This document shows, in pieces, positions 23,456-34,119 of a stretch of DNA of 64,000 nucleotides (positions are counted from its first letter, which is position 1; each line of letters opens with the position of its first letter). The translations under genes and the position numbers were made by a program. The DNA lies in the NCBI GenBank assembly GCA_018873245.2, contig JAEMBT020000006.1, forward strand, positions 10,729,855 through 10,793,854. Reading direction: 5' to 3'. Source of the DNA: Archegozetes longisetosus (Eukaryota > Arthropoda > Arachnida > Sarcoptiformes > Trhypochthoniidae). Below the pieces are notes generated by a model that had not been told where the DNA came from, did no database searches, and worked only from the letters and a program-made list of their open reading frames with translations.

Positions 23456-26400
23456 ATGGATCTATTGAAGCCTTATCTGCATAAGATTCGTATTCCTGTT
23501 CCCAATGAGAAAATATACAAAGACGAATGTGTTTTCTCATTTGATACTCCGGTAATTCAATTTTAAATCAATTTCTAATTATTTTCAAATCAATCTTGAT
23601 TGCCATCATTTGCTAATAAAAATCTAAGTGATCCCTTAGATCTTTTACTTGAATTCAATGTCATTTAAATCAGATTCTTTTAGTCATTGGTCTCATTGTT
23701 TTCATACGATTGACTTAATTATATGATTCAACGCTAATTTCTTATTTGACATTTTAATTAATATTTTCTTATCAATAAAAATAATGGTATTTCTTATCGA
23801 AAGGATTCTCCAAATGGACTCTACGTGTGTCTCAATACATTTCTTGGTTTTGGCAGAGATTTTGTTGAATTACACCACAAGAAAACCGGAAACGCTGTAT
23901 TTCTTCACTTGAAAAGAATTTCTCACGAAGTGATTAATTGATTATTAAATTTATGTAATTCTTACTGAGATTTAAATTGAATCGATTGACAGATTCCTCA
24001 AAGTGATTGTGAAGAAACGAAACCGAAGATAACAAAGTTAGCGATTGGTGTTGAGGGAGGTTTCAATCCTGAGGCCTCTAAAAGTAAATACGAATACGAA
24101 GAAATCAATTCAATCGTAGTATTACCTCAATTTACTGTTATTCCATTGCCCAACACTGATCTTCCCGAACAAGTAATTTAATACTTACTGCCAAACGAAA
24201 ACAAATTGATACAAAATAATTTTTATGTTTACATAACAGGTTTTACAATCAGTTTCTATGGTATTAGCGGCAGACGCGGCCTTTAAGTTAGAAGAATTAC
24301 AGGCATTGGCTGGTACTTGGGATGGAGAGAAGAGAAAAGTTTCAAAGTACTTATGATTCATTTAAATATGCTCAATCTTCAACTTATAATTCTAATGTTA
24401 GACATGCCGACAATTTGTTGCAATTGGACAATGGCGTTCGAATACCTCCAAAGGGCTGGAAGTGTGAGAAATGTGATAAAAGAGATAACTTATGGCTTAA
24501 TCTCACTGATGGTTCAATACTTTGTGGTCGAAAGTTTTTTGATGGAAGCGGTGGTAATAATCATGCGCTTGAAAACTATGCGATCACTAAATATCCACTT
24601 GCTGTCAAACTCGGGACTATTACTCCTGATGGAGCCGGTAATCAATTACCAAAGCAGTTGTTCGAAATTCAAATTCATTAATGAATTGATTTTTATTATA
24701 GACGTTTATTCCTACGATGAGGACGACATGGTCGAAGATCCAAATCTAGCCAAACATTTGGCACATTTTGGTATTAACATAACGAATATGGAGAAAACCG
24801 AAAAATCAATGATTGAACTTGAAATTGATTTGAATCAACGGTTCGATGAGTGGTCCATAATACAAGAAGAGGGCTCGAAGTTGACGCCACTCTATGGACC
24901 AGGTTTTACTGGTTTAGTGAATCTCGGGAATTCGTGTTACTTGAATTCTGTTATGCAAGTTGTTTTCAGTATTCCTGACTTTCAGCAAAGATATTATCCG
25001 CCCCATAATATCTTCGAATCTGCACCATCAGATCCTCCAACAGATTTCACGACACAAATGGCAAAATTAGGTTATGGACTATTGTCTGGAAAATACTCTG
25101 AACAACCAAGCGATGAAAATGAACAAAACGGTATAAAACCGACTATGTTCAAGAACTTGATCGGTAAAGGACATCATGAGTTCTCCACTAAGAGACAACA
25201 AGACGTACAAGAATTCTTTTTGCATCTAATTAATGTTATTGAGCGAAACAATAGAACGAATGCAACGCCTCCGGCCACTGATTGTTTCAAATTTCAGGTC
25301 GAAGAACGCATTGAGTGTGTTCAGACTAAGAAGGTGCGATATAATACGCGAACTGAATATATGCTTTCATTACCTGTCGCACAAGAAATGACAAATCTTG
25401 AAGCTTTTATGGCATTTGAAGTTATGAAGAAAGAAATGGAACTCAAAGGACAAAAAATGTAAGCAAACACTTCTATAGGTGAACACTCGTCTATATTTTT
25501 ACTCATATTCTTTTCTATTAATGATTTGAATTTTAAAATTTATTCTTCAAATTGGCAGAGAGCCCAAAGATGTTGTTCGTCCTATTATTCCGATCAGTTC
25601 TTGTATCGAAGCCTTTGCTGCGCCTACAGTTATCGATGACTTTTTTAGTTCTGCGCTTAATGCTAAATCAGTTGCTAATCAGTACGTAATATGTTTAAAA
25701 TTGAATTCGAAAGACTTGTTCTAAACCGTCGATTATTGTCTTTCAGGATAACTCGTTTAAAAACATTTCCTGATTATCTTATGACTCACATTAAAAAGTT
25801 TGCGCTCGGGGACGATTGGGTGCCTAAAAAGTTGGACATTTCGCTAGATGTGCCCGAAATTTTAGATCTTGAACACTTAAGAGGATACGGCCTTCAACAA
25901 GGAGAGGAACTCTTGCCTGAAAGCAGACATGCAAGCGATGAAGGTGCAGCAGCTTCTGCTGCTAGTAATATTTTGAGTTCGATTCATCAATTTTGGCGCA
26001 ATTGTGTGAAATGGGATTTCCAGTGGACGCGTGTAAGCGCGCTCTCTATAATACTAACAACGGAGATATTGAGACAACTATGAATTGGATTATGGAACAT
26101 ATGGCAGATCCAGACTTTTCAGAGCCTTTCACTTTAGATAGCGGTTCGGGTGCAGCTAGAGCTCAAGATACGTTTACAGCAGATTCGGTATCTCTCGCAA
26201 CTATCATGTCAATGGGTTTCTCTCAAGAACAAGCTATACGTGCTCTAAAAGCAACGGTATTTTATAACTCATTTCTGTTTAAATACTGAATTGCGAGTAA
26301 TTTCAATTCTGAATCGTTAATTAGGATAATAATATGGAACGTGCTGTCGATTGGATATTCAGTCATGCGGAAGAGTTGGACAGTACGATGCAGGTCGACG

Positions 26401-26633
26401 TCTCTCCAAATATAGGCGAGCAGAGCTCTAGTACTGCGAATTTTCGGGACGGATGCGCGAAGTACAAATTAGTCGCTTTTATCAGTCATATGGGAACGTC
26501 TACTATGTGTGGACACTATGTGTGTCATATTTTGAAAGATGATCGTTGGGCGATATTCAACGATAACAAAGTTGCACTTTCTGAAAATCCTCCTAAAGAC
26601 TTAGCCTATATGTATTTGTACAAACGTTTGTAA
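23456..26633 (+). CDS. USP5: USP5 / isopeptidase T deubiquitinase, with one apparent frameshift
   Basis: Disassembles unanchored polyubiquitin chains. Exons: 23456-23551, 23804-23929, 23993-24172, 24240-24346, 24402-24637, 24702-25458, 25559-25681, 25747-26256, 26325-26633. Order of domains: N-terminal variant zinc-finger region, ZnF-UBP ([29 protein letters not shown]), a USP domain with catalytic Cys at about 327 in GNSCYLNS and His at about 776 in CGHYVCHI, and two UBA domains inserted in the USP fold ([14 protein letters not shown] and [14 protein letters not shown]). The expected length is about 814 residues, near the vertebrate 835-858. The exons sum to 2444 nt, one short: between 25969 and 25992, in the Ala/Ser-rich linker before UBA1, the frame slips. 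One extra T in the TTTT run at 25970-25974 would restore it. Either an assembly error or a real lesion; the rest is intact. Confidence 0.93.
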
Positions 26634-26845
26634 AACTTCTACTAATTACTAGCTTTTTATTTTCAATTCTCTACTGTATTATTGATTAACTCTTTTATAC
26701 TATAATCTATTAACATAGTGATGACCTTATATAATATTTGCATTATTTATAACAGTTTTTCAGAAGAATCGATAAAATTAAAATATATTTTAAATGCTTG
26801 AAAGTAATTAAAATACTTTGATTTTAAGAAATCGATATGTTTATT

Positions 26846-27202
26846 TCATCTAAAAAGCAAATACACAAAAACAAGACAAATTATCAGTACATTTTTGATA
26901 GTATTATTCTTGTTTTTGACTTCGACTGTATTTCCTTTGCATATAATTTTAGAAAACGGTTGTCGACAAAGTGGACAAATTTTATTAATGTGTGACCACT
27001 GAACAATACATGGACGACAAAACTTATGCGAGCAGTTATCTAGTTTTGCTTTAATTCTTATATAATCCAAACAAATGTAACACTTGTTTTTCTTCTTTTT
27101 TCTTTGATTTTCACTTCCATTAAACCCCTCTAATTGTCTGTTTTGATCATTGGATTGAGTCTCTTGGCTCATATCTTGACAGCTGTTTAGATGAATGACC
27201 AA
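26846..27202 (-). CDS. Small RING-finger protein with C-terminal hydrophobic tail
   Basis: 118-residue single-exon ORF. The RING (C3HC4) spans about residues 40-80: CYICLDYIRIKAKL, then NCSHKFCRPCIVQW and CPLCRQPFSKII. This is closest in style to the Topors/PHRF1-type RING, where the second pair is CSHKFC. The last 15 residues (NVLIICLVFVYLLFR) are hydrophobic and could be a tail anchor, which would place an E3 ligase on an internal membrane with the RING in the cytosol. Translation may start at the first Met or at the MSQETQ Met 10 codons later. AATAAA lies at 26840-26845 on this strand, directly after the stop. The specific substrate or orthologue is unknown. It is convergent with USP5 and divergent from the next RING gene. 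Confidence 0.75.
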   Translation of the reverse strand: MVIHLNSCQDMSQETQSNDQNRQLEGFNGSENQRKKKKNKCYICLDYIRIKAKLDNCSHKFCRPCIVQWSHINKICPLCRQPFSKIICKGNTVEVKNKNNTIKNVLIICLVFVYLLFR

Positions 27203-27426
27203 AAAGCTTAACAGACTATCAGCTTTACTAAGGCTGCTATCGATATACTATTTTTTCGCCTTTGATGCTAACCTTTACCTAACCCGTAAAGCTATTCATT
27301 TTTATTGGTTGATACAATAAAAATTTCAATATCAATATTGATACAACAATATCAATTTTTACAGTAGCTTTTCAAATTTCTTTCAAAACTTTGTTGTGCT
27401 TTTAATGCATTGTTGTCACGAAATCA

Positions 27427-27696
27427 TTGTTATTGCTTTCAATTTCAAACAAAATTTGTAGCAGTTTTTCAAAATTCATATCAAGTCATCATTTATTCTG
27501 CGATGAATGCACCAAAATGTGTTGCATAAAATCATTTTTTAGAAAAATCTTGATGCGAAAGAGGACACAAAGGAATAAAAATCAATCAAATGCAAGCAAT
27601 AAAAAAAATCTAGATTTACTGTTAAAACAGATGCGACGAAAGTCAAAAGGATTGGAATCGCTGGAAGTGTCAGCAGTGAGAAAGTCGGACAATTAA
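27427..27696 (+). other. Possible N-terminal exon or degenerate RING upstream of the larger RING gene
   Basis: An 89-residue open frame includes FISSHHLFCDECTKMCC, reminiscent of the HxFCxxC core of ZIP3/RNF212-type meiotic RING proteins. The first Cys pair and the Cys of the usual TSCxH segment are not evident, and the frame ends before the next gene. The downstream gene's frame is itself open back to about 27,610 without an ATG, so a splice or frameshift may join the two. Evidence is weak. Confidence 0.25.
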
Positions 27697-27737
27697 TCGA
27701 TAGATATAAATCACAAATACATTCGACAAACTTTGAA

Positions 27738-28781
27738 GTGGTTGGAAAAGGGACAGGTAACCAATTGAACATTTCAGAGAATACAAGAAAATTGAATGAA
27801 AACCAAAGGAACAAAATAGAATTAGTTGCAAATTATTTGAAAAGTCATATCAACAAAGCTATCGATTCTTCGATAGAGAATCGAAAGACTGAAGCAAATC
27901 AAAGTCAAGAAAACGCATTAAAAGTAGAGAATTTGAATAGAACCTCAAATACTATTTATGAACTTAAATGTAGCAGAACAGGCTCGAAAACAAGCGAACA
28001 ACATATCAAAAGTGTAAAGAAAAGCGTTTCGGTCGAACAGGCTAAAGAATTTGATTTAAAACACGAGAAAGATTCTGAAGTTAGCTCCAAAGATAAGTCG
28101 GTTCATTCAATCATTTATGATGAAAGCCCTAAATATCGTTTGGAAACCAACGAGAGATCACTCAAGAATAGATCAATGAATTCAGTTTCCAATATAATCC
28201 CAATCAGTTCATTGAACTTATTGACTGCCAGATGTGGAATTTGTGAGATTCTAGTTAAGCATAAAATCAATATTACTGGATGTTCACATATATTCTGTCG
28301 AGATTGCATACATGAGTGGCTTAAATACAGCCAACACTGTCCTGTTTGTCGAACTCTGATAACTAAGTTTGCGCATAGCATTAGAATTGGTTTTAATGAT
28401 CAAATTTGTTTGAGATCTGAAGAAGACTATAAAATTGCAAAAGTTTGTTCAAAAGAAGACAATTTTGTTGATTCATTCGGTGCTGCATTTCTGTTTGAGG
28501 CGTTTTGCTTAAACTATCAAAACTTAAAATATCTGGATATTTGTATTGAGAATGTTTCTTCAAGAGTGTCCTATTTGCAATCGATTCTCTCATTGAACGG
28601 GCATTTTCGCAGAGATTATATCATTCACTGCCGACTCAAAGATCAAAACCAGAAATTGAAAAAATTGAGAGAAAAGAAACTGCAATCCGAAGAAGGACTC
28701 AGAGATATTTCGAATCAAGTAAATCAGGATATGTTAGCATTTTGGAGAAAAGTTGTCAATCAGAAAAACTCTTTTAATTGA
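27738..28781 (+). CDS. RING-finger protein (347 residues, N-terminus uncertain)
   Basis: Uninterrupted ORF. A Ser/Lys/Glu-rich, probably disordered N-terminal half is followed by a RING-H2/C3HC4 finger at about residues 165-210: CGICEILVKHKI, GCSHIFCRDCIHEW and CPVCRTLI, so all metal ligands are present. The C-terminal third is predicted helical and charged (DQNQKLKKLREKKLQ, possible coiled coil). The RING suggests a ubiquitin E3 ligase; no orthologue is recognised. The frame is open upstream to about 27,610 with no in-frame ATG, so the true start may be in an upstream exon, or at MVGKGTG as given. It is divergent with the small RING gene and convergent with ANAPC4, leaving only 146 bp between stop codons. 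Confidence 0.7.
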   Translation: MVGKGTGNQLNISENTRKLNENQRNKIELVANYLKSHINKAIDSSIENRKTEANQSQENALKVENLNRTSNTIYELKCSRTGSKTSEQHIKSVKKSVSVEQAKEFDLKHEKDSEVSSKDKSVHSIIYDESPKYRLETNERSLKNRSMNSVSNIIPISSLNLLTARCGICEILVKHKINITGCSHIFCRDCIHEWLKYSQHCPVCRTLITKFAHSIRIGFNDQICLRSEEDYKIAKVCSKEDNFVDSFGAAFLFEAFCLNYQNLKYLDICIENVSSRVSYLQSILSLNGHFRRDYIIHCRLKDQNQKLKKLREKKLQSEEGLRDISNQVNQDMLAFWRKVVNQKNSFN

Positions 28782-28845
28782 GTTCCAATAACTAAAGTTT
28801 CGGTAAAGCTTGTAAAAGTTTAAGTTTAATTTAGATAAAAATTAA

Positions 28846-28851
28846 TTTATT
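28846..28851 (-). terminator. Candidate poly(A) signal of ANAPC4
   Basis: AATAAA on the minus strand about 77 bp past the ANAPC4 stop, within the 146-bp gap to the convergent RING gene. The 3' UTRs of the two genes probably overlap. Confidence 0.5.
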
Positions 28852-28927
28852 GTAACATTTATGAGTTTGTCATTGAGTTTGGATATCATTTCAAACAAGT
28901 TTTATGTAAAGCATTAAAATGAATGAA

Positions 28928-31375
28928 TTATAAGATGGAAATATCATTAAAACTGTTGCTTTCCATAATACTACTGTCTTGTTCTCGACTAGTATTTACT
29001 TCAGTCATCCTATCAGATTCATGTTCCTCCTCATCATCTTCAGAGACGTCCATTTCAAACAAACGAACTCTACGTTTGGAAGAGAACGAAACACAGGCCA
29101 CTTTACGTGAGCCACTCACTGCTAGAAGACATGACTTCATGTTATCCAAAACTCTATACATAAGTCCTGAATCTGGTGTGACATTCGACAACTCAAAACT
29201 AAAGGGTTGCACACCTTCTGCTGAACTGATATCAGTTGATAGAGGCTTAAAGCTAGAATTCAGTAGTTGTAGAGGCAATTGAACGAGATACGATAGACTC
29301 GATTCTTGTTCTATCAATAGTAGTGATATTATTTCTTCAGTATAGAACTGATAATCAATTATTAGTAACTGATAATTCGATAACATAAAAGATGTCGAAA
29401 CTAAATCTGCTGAATATTGATTATCAACTGAATAGCGGACAATAAATAGTTGTTGTGCAGGTTTTGTTTGTTTGAGAAATACTATGTAGAAATAGCCTAA
29501 ACTCATATTCGAAACGTGATCGAGTTTCAATATCTCATCTTTTGGAAGAGTCATTATATTTGATAGATTACAACGCAGTCCGTTTTTGCCCACTGAGTTC
29601 GTTATCACATTGAAAGGACCAGTAAATGCTTCGCGAACTGAACTGTCTAACAATTTATGCTCAGTAACGAAAGATGTTTCAGGATTGTGTCGATATAGAA
29701 GCAGAGTGTTGTCATCAGTCATTGTTAGGTTTGGCCTTTCGTTCAAGTACTGAATCCAAGGGTTGATTGACATATCATTTATAGATGAATTAATACTTAC
29801 GAGATTTTTATCTTTCAAATACTGACCCACTCTTTCTAATGTGAAGTTACTTGAGGTCGGACGCGAAGGATTGCCAGAAGTTTCAAACTCAAAATTTTCT
29901 TTTATGAACTCAGTAACGAATTGAATGTCTTGTTGCGAAACTTTAGTTAAATCACTTTGACTCGTCGGTTCATTATTGAGCAGTCTAACCATTGCTGTGT
30001 ACAACCATCTAATGAATGCTTTTACATTTCGCATCGAATTATCGATCACTTGCTGTAATTCAGTAGATTTCAATAGAAAAGATCCGATCGATTTCAGAGT
30101 CCGATTAACTGATACCACGTCGAGACCAACGTCACCAAACTTTTCTTCCCATAAAGCCATACCTTTGAGTGAATTGAAATGACAGTAAAGGTGTTGAGAA
30201 ACGCGCTGAACATTTTTGACGACAAGCTTTTGAATGTTAGAGTAGGCCAATTCTATGGAATGGCCCAACTTCTTCAAGCCTTTATCTGTCAGATCACTTA
30301 AGAACTTTTCGAGCGTATCGCTCGCATGTCCAAAAACTAAAAGCTCTAGAAATTCGTCGGCCATTAATGGAGTCTTAACTTCTCTGGAATCAGAGTTGCC
30401 TTTAGTTTGACTCTTATGGTGTAAAACATAATTAGATAGTTTTGAATCGATTTCGACCATCACGTCCTCCCAGGCCTCCAATATTTCACGCATTGTCTCA
30501 TTCAAGTAAAGCAATAAAGATATTGACTGTGCATAAATTTGCGAAATCATTAGAATTTGATGGCTTCTTTGCTTCAAAACGTCTAAACTATAGTTAATCA
30601 TGGAGTACTGAATCATTGAATCTTTAACTCTATTTTCAACTAAAATGTTGATAGTCCCTAAATCACTAGAAATTGCTAAATATGAAATTGAGATATCATT
30701 TCCAACAATAAGCTTTGCGATTTTATAGACACCAAAAGCATACAACTCAACGAAACCGTTTTTAGTGCCAATCGCTAACACGTTCAAAGTTTGTTGATTC
30801 TCGACTTTCATCAGATCATTAAAGTTATCGTCAGTTAGTTTTCTATTACCAACTCTAACATAACTCTTTGGGACGCCTTTTGCTTTAGGCAACAGTTCAA
30901 TAAAAGGAGAAATCGCAGAACAGTTGCCATCAAAATCAAACTGTTTTTGGCAATCATTGGTTTTCGTAAATTGATCAACTTTTGGCACAATTTTCTTCTT
31001 TTCTTCCCAGCAAATACGACTAACTTTGCCATCGATTACAAACTTGTGAATCATCTGAGAAGTTTCAACATCATGTAAGACAACACATGATTTACCATCA
31101 TTCAAATCATTGGAATCGATGTCATAGTCATAAGCAATGGCTAATATCTTTCCATCAGGTCTCCAATCAATGTCCTCGACTTTACATTTGATATTATTCT
31201 TATTATTAGCATTTGGTCCATCATTCGCATCATTACCAGTATTAGCGTCTGTATTGATCTTCAGTTTAGGTGATGAGATATGCCATACCTTTTGCCAGGA
31301 GACCAATCGGTGAAGAACAACATCACCGCTTATTAGCGATAGCACAATTAAATCCATTTTTGGGTTCCATTTCAT
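28928..31375 (-). CDS. ANAPC4: Anaphase-promoting complex subunit 4
   Basis: 815-residue intronless ORF. The N-terminus MKWNPKMDLIVLSLISGDVV and the following IDWRPDGKILAIAY (about 69-83) are the WD40 blade signatures of APC4, followed by ICWEEKKK and the APC4 long helical domain in the middle. The C-terminus is acidic (SEDDEEEHESD). APC4 is a scaffold of the APC/C ubiquitin ligase platform (with APC1 and APC5). Vertebrate APC4 has about 25 more residues before the WNPK motif; the frame upstream of the ATG is open for only a few codons (to a stop just above KTYFWEIHL), so either the protein is shorter or a small 5' exon has been missed. It is divergent with PSMA6, with about 350 bp between starts. 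Confidence 0.9.
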   Translation of the reverse strand: MKWNPKMDLIVLSLISGDVVLHRLVSWQKVWHISSPKLKINTDANTGNDANDGPNANNKNNIKCKVEDIDWRPDGKILAIAYDYDIDSNDLNDGKSCVVLHDVETSQMIHKFVIDGKVSRICWEEKKKIVPKVDQFTKTNDCQKQFDFDGNCSAISPFIELLPKAKGVPKSYVRVGNRKLTDDNFNDLMKVENQQTLNVLAIGTKNGFVELYAFGVYKIAKLIVGNDISISYLAISSDLGTINILVENRVKDSMIQYSMINYSLDVLKQRSHQILMISQIYAQSISLLLYLNETMREILEAWEDVMVEIDSKLSNYVLHHKSQTKGNSDSREVKTPLMADEFLELLVFGHASDTLEKFLSDLTDKGLKKLGHSIELAYSNIQKLVVKNVQRVSQHLYCHFNSLKGMALWEEKFGDVGLDVVSVNRTLKSIGSFLLKSTELQQVIDNSMRNVKAFIRWLYTAMVRLLNNEPTSQSDLTKVSQQDIQFVTEFIKENFEFETSGNPSRPTSSNFTLERVGQYLKDKNLVSINSSINDMSINPWIQYLNERPNLTMTDDNTLLLYRHNPETSFVTEHKLLDSSVREAFTGPFNVITNSVGKNGLRCNLSNIMTLPKDEILKLDHVSNMSLGYFYIVFLKQTKPAQQLFIVRYSVDNQYSADLVSTSFMLSNYQLLIIDYQFYTEEIISLLLIEQESSLSYLVQLPLQLLNSSFKPLSTDISSAEGVQPFSFELSNVTPDSGLMYRVLDNMKSCLLAVSGSRKVACVSFSSKRRVRLFEMDVSEDDEEEHESDRMTEVNTSREQDSSIMESNSFNDISIL

Positions 31376-31668
31376 TAAATGAATTTCCCAGAAATATGTC
31401 TTTCATCCAAACAACGAAAATGAACCATATTTGCTAAACTGCTAACTATTCAACAGTTGATTCAATCGAAATGATTAATAAAATAACTTATAATTAAGAT
31501 ATTTTAAAGTTAGTGCAAATTGGATGACAGTTGCTTCATGTGCTAATGTTTAGCCCAGCACCAATACATTACTTACTCGGACGTCATTTATGTAAAACAA
31601 TAGACAATCAAAACGCTGAATCACTTGAGCCTAGCATTTGCTAATTTGATTGTTATTTCTGTCATTAA

Positions 31669-32700
<1,032 letters not shown>

Positions 32701-32738
32701 AAACTTGATTATTTAAATATTTGTACTCTTATTTCTAT

Positions 32739-32744
32739 AATAAA
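32739..32744 (+). terminator. Poly(A) signal of PSMA6
   Basis: AATAAA hexamer 39 bp after the PSMA6 stop, in a normal position for cleavage about 15-25 bp further on. Confidence 0.65.
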
Positions 32745-32759
32745 CATAATTTTGTTTTT

Positions 32760-34100
32760 GAAATAACTTTTTTGATTCATTCAACTTGTATTTTTGTATT
32801 ATAACTCGGACTTAACTAACAAATAAGTTTTATTTTGTTAGAATAAGAATTGTTTTAATTATTGAGTTCGAAATGTTTATGTTTATAGAGCTTCGATCTC
32901 AATACATCGAGTTATAGAGTATTACCGACTTAATATACAATATATCTTTTTATCTTCTAAACTCGATTTTTCTTTGATATCACGCATCGATCAAATCAAA
33001 CGGTTGAATAAAGTTTCAAACAAGTCGAACAAAACAATGTTCCGTAATCATCGTTTTGTTTAGAAATACGTTCAGTATCAAAAATGGTGCTTACAATAAA
33101 GAGATAGACTGTTTATAAAACCTACTTATTAACTAATTATTGTTTTGATCAAGAAAATGACTCCTGAAGCTCTATTAAGAGTTTCAGACAATACGATTAA
33201 AAAGTTAGACCAAGTTGCAGGGAATATAAGAGAGAACACTTCTATAGGGAAGATGGGTATCAAAAATGTGCATTTTAAAAGCACTACATTTTAGATACCT
33301 GAAGAAACACAGCAAAAGTGCGCACTCTTTAAGGAATTAGCATTTTCAGAGTACTAGCAAAATAAAATTTTCTTGAAAAATAGAGCAAAAATACTTATGT
33401 CCAAATGAGGATTCGACCCGACTATCATAACAAACTTTATTGTTTAATATACTTACCCAACCAACCATTGTCCAACTAACATAAGTTAAATAAAACTTGT
33501 ACTTAACAGTGAAATGCAGAATGTCTCATTCCGAAGATCAGACGTCGCTGTTTTTTAGATACCTAAAATTACTAGAGTGTCCTCCCTTATATTCTCTATA
33601 GCTTATTGCATAGAAATCTGGAAAAGTCCTATGAAAGTTTAAGTTAAATTATCTTGTGTTATTAAAGTCCGAACCTAGCATGATATATGTTGATTTAAAG
33701 GAAATTTCGCACACTTTCATTTGATGTCTAAAAATTTTTGATGTGATAACCATACGCGAAATTATAGTACATTAACTGCGAACGTAATAACTATTGAATT
33801 GCTCCGTCGTTTACAAGTATTTCACTTAAGAAAATTGGGTGCGAAAATTCATAGAATGATTCATTGAGGACTAAACATACTTTTTTAAGCCATTTATGAC
33901 ATCAAAAAAAAATTTGATCAAAAAAGATGGCTCAAAGAAGAATTAAAGATTCACGTGTAAATTTCGAATGTGATAAACGGTTGGCTCATTATATTTTCGA
34001 GCTTTATTCAGGTCAAAAATTCATAAAAAATGATAAATAAATCAGAGACCATAAATATGTAAAAATCAATGAATAGATAGGACAAACCCTAGAAACTCGA
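32760..34100. other. Intergenic transition into the transposon-rich half
   Basis: No gene is seen. The interval contains a MITE-like element at 33221-33597 (separate entry) and otherwise AT-rich unique-looking sequence. It marks the switch from the compact gene block to nested repeats. Confidence 0.4.
33221..33597. mobile_element. MITE-like element with about 20-bp imperfect inverted ends
   Basis: The left end GGAATATAAGAGAGAACACT (33221-33240) matches the complement of the right end near 33574-33596 (GAGAATATAAGGGAGGACAC). TAGATACCT and its inverse also occur internally, near 33292 and 33556. There is no ORF. A tRNA-like B-box (GGGTCGAATCC on the minus strand, near 33410-33425) lies inside but does not fold into a full tRNA by eye. 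Confidence 0.45.
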
Positions 34101-34119
34101 CAACGTTCTGCGACTTATA

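Noticed and set aside
25960..25985. Tiny intron explaining the USP5 frame change (GTAATATTTTGAG or GTGCAGC...CTAG)
   Set aside because: Both would be 13-22 bp, too short to splice, and neither yields the frame needed for UBA1.
29976..31032. Extra ORFs inside the APC4 region
   Set aside because: Shadow frames of the 815-codon gene on both strands.
33410..33490. tRNA gene on the minus strand (A-box and B-box-like words)
   Set aside because: Acceptor and T stems do not pair by eye and no anticodon loop is convincing; kept only as a motif inside a MITE-like element.
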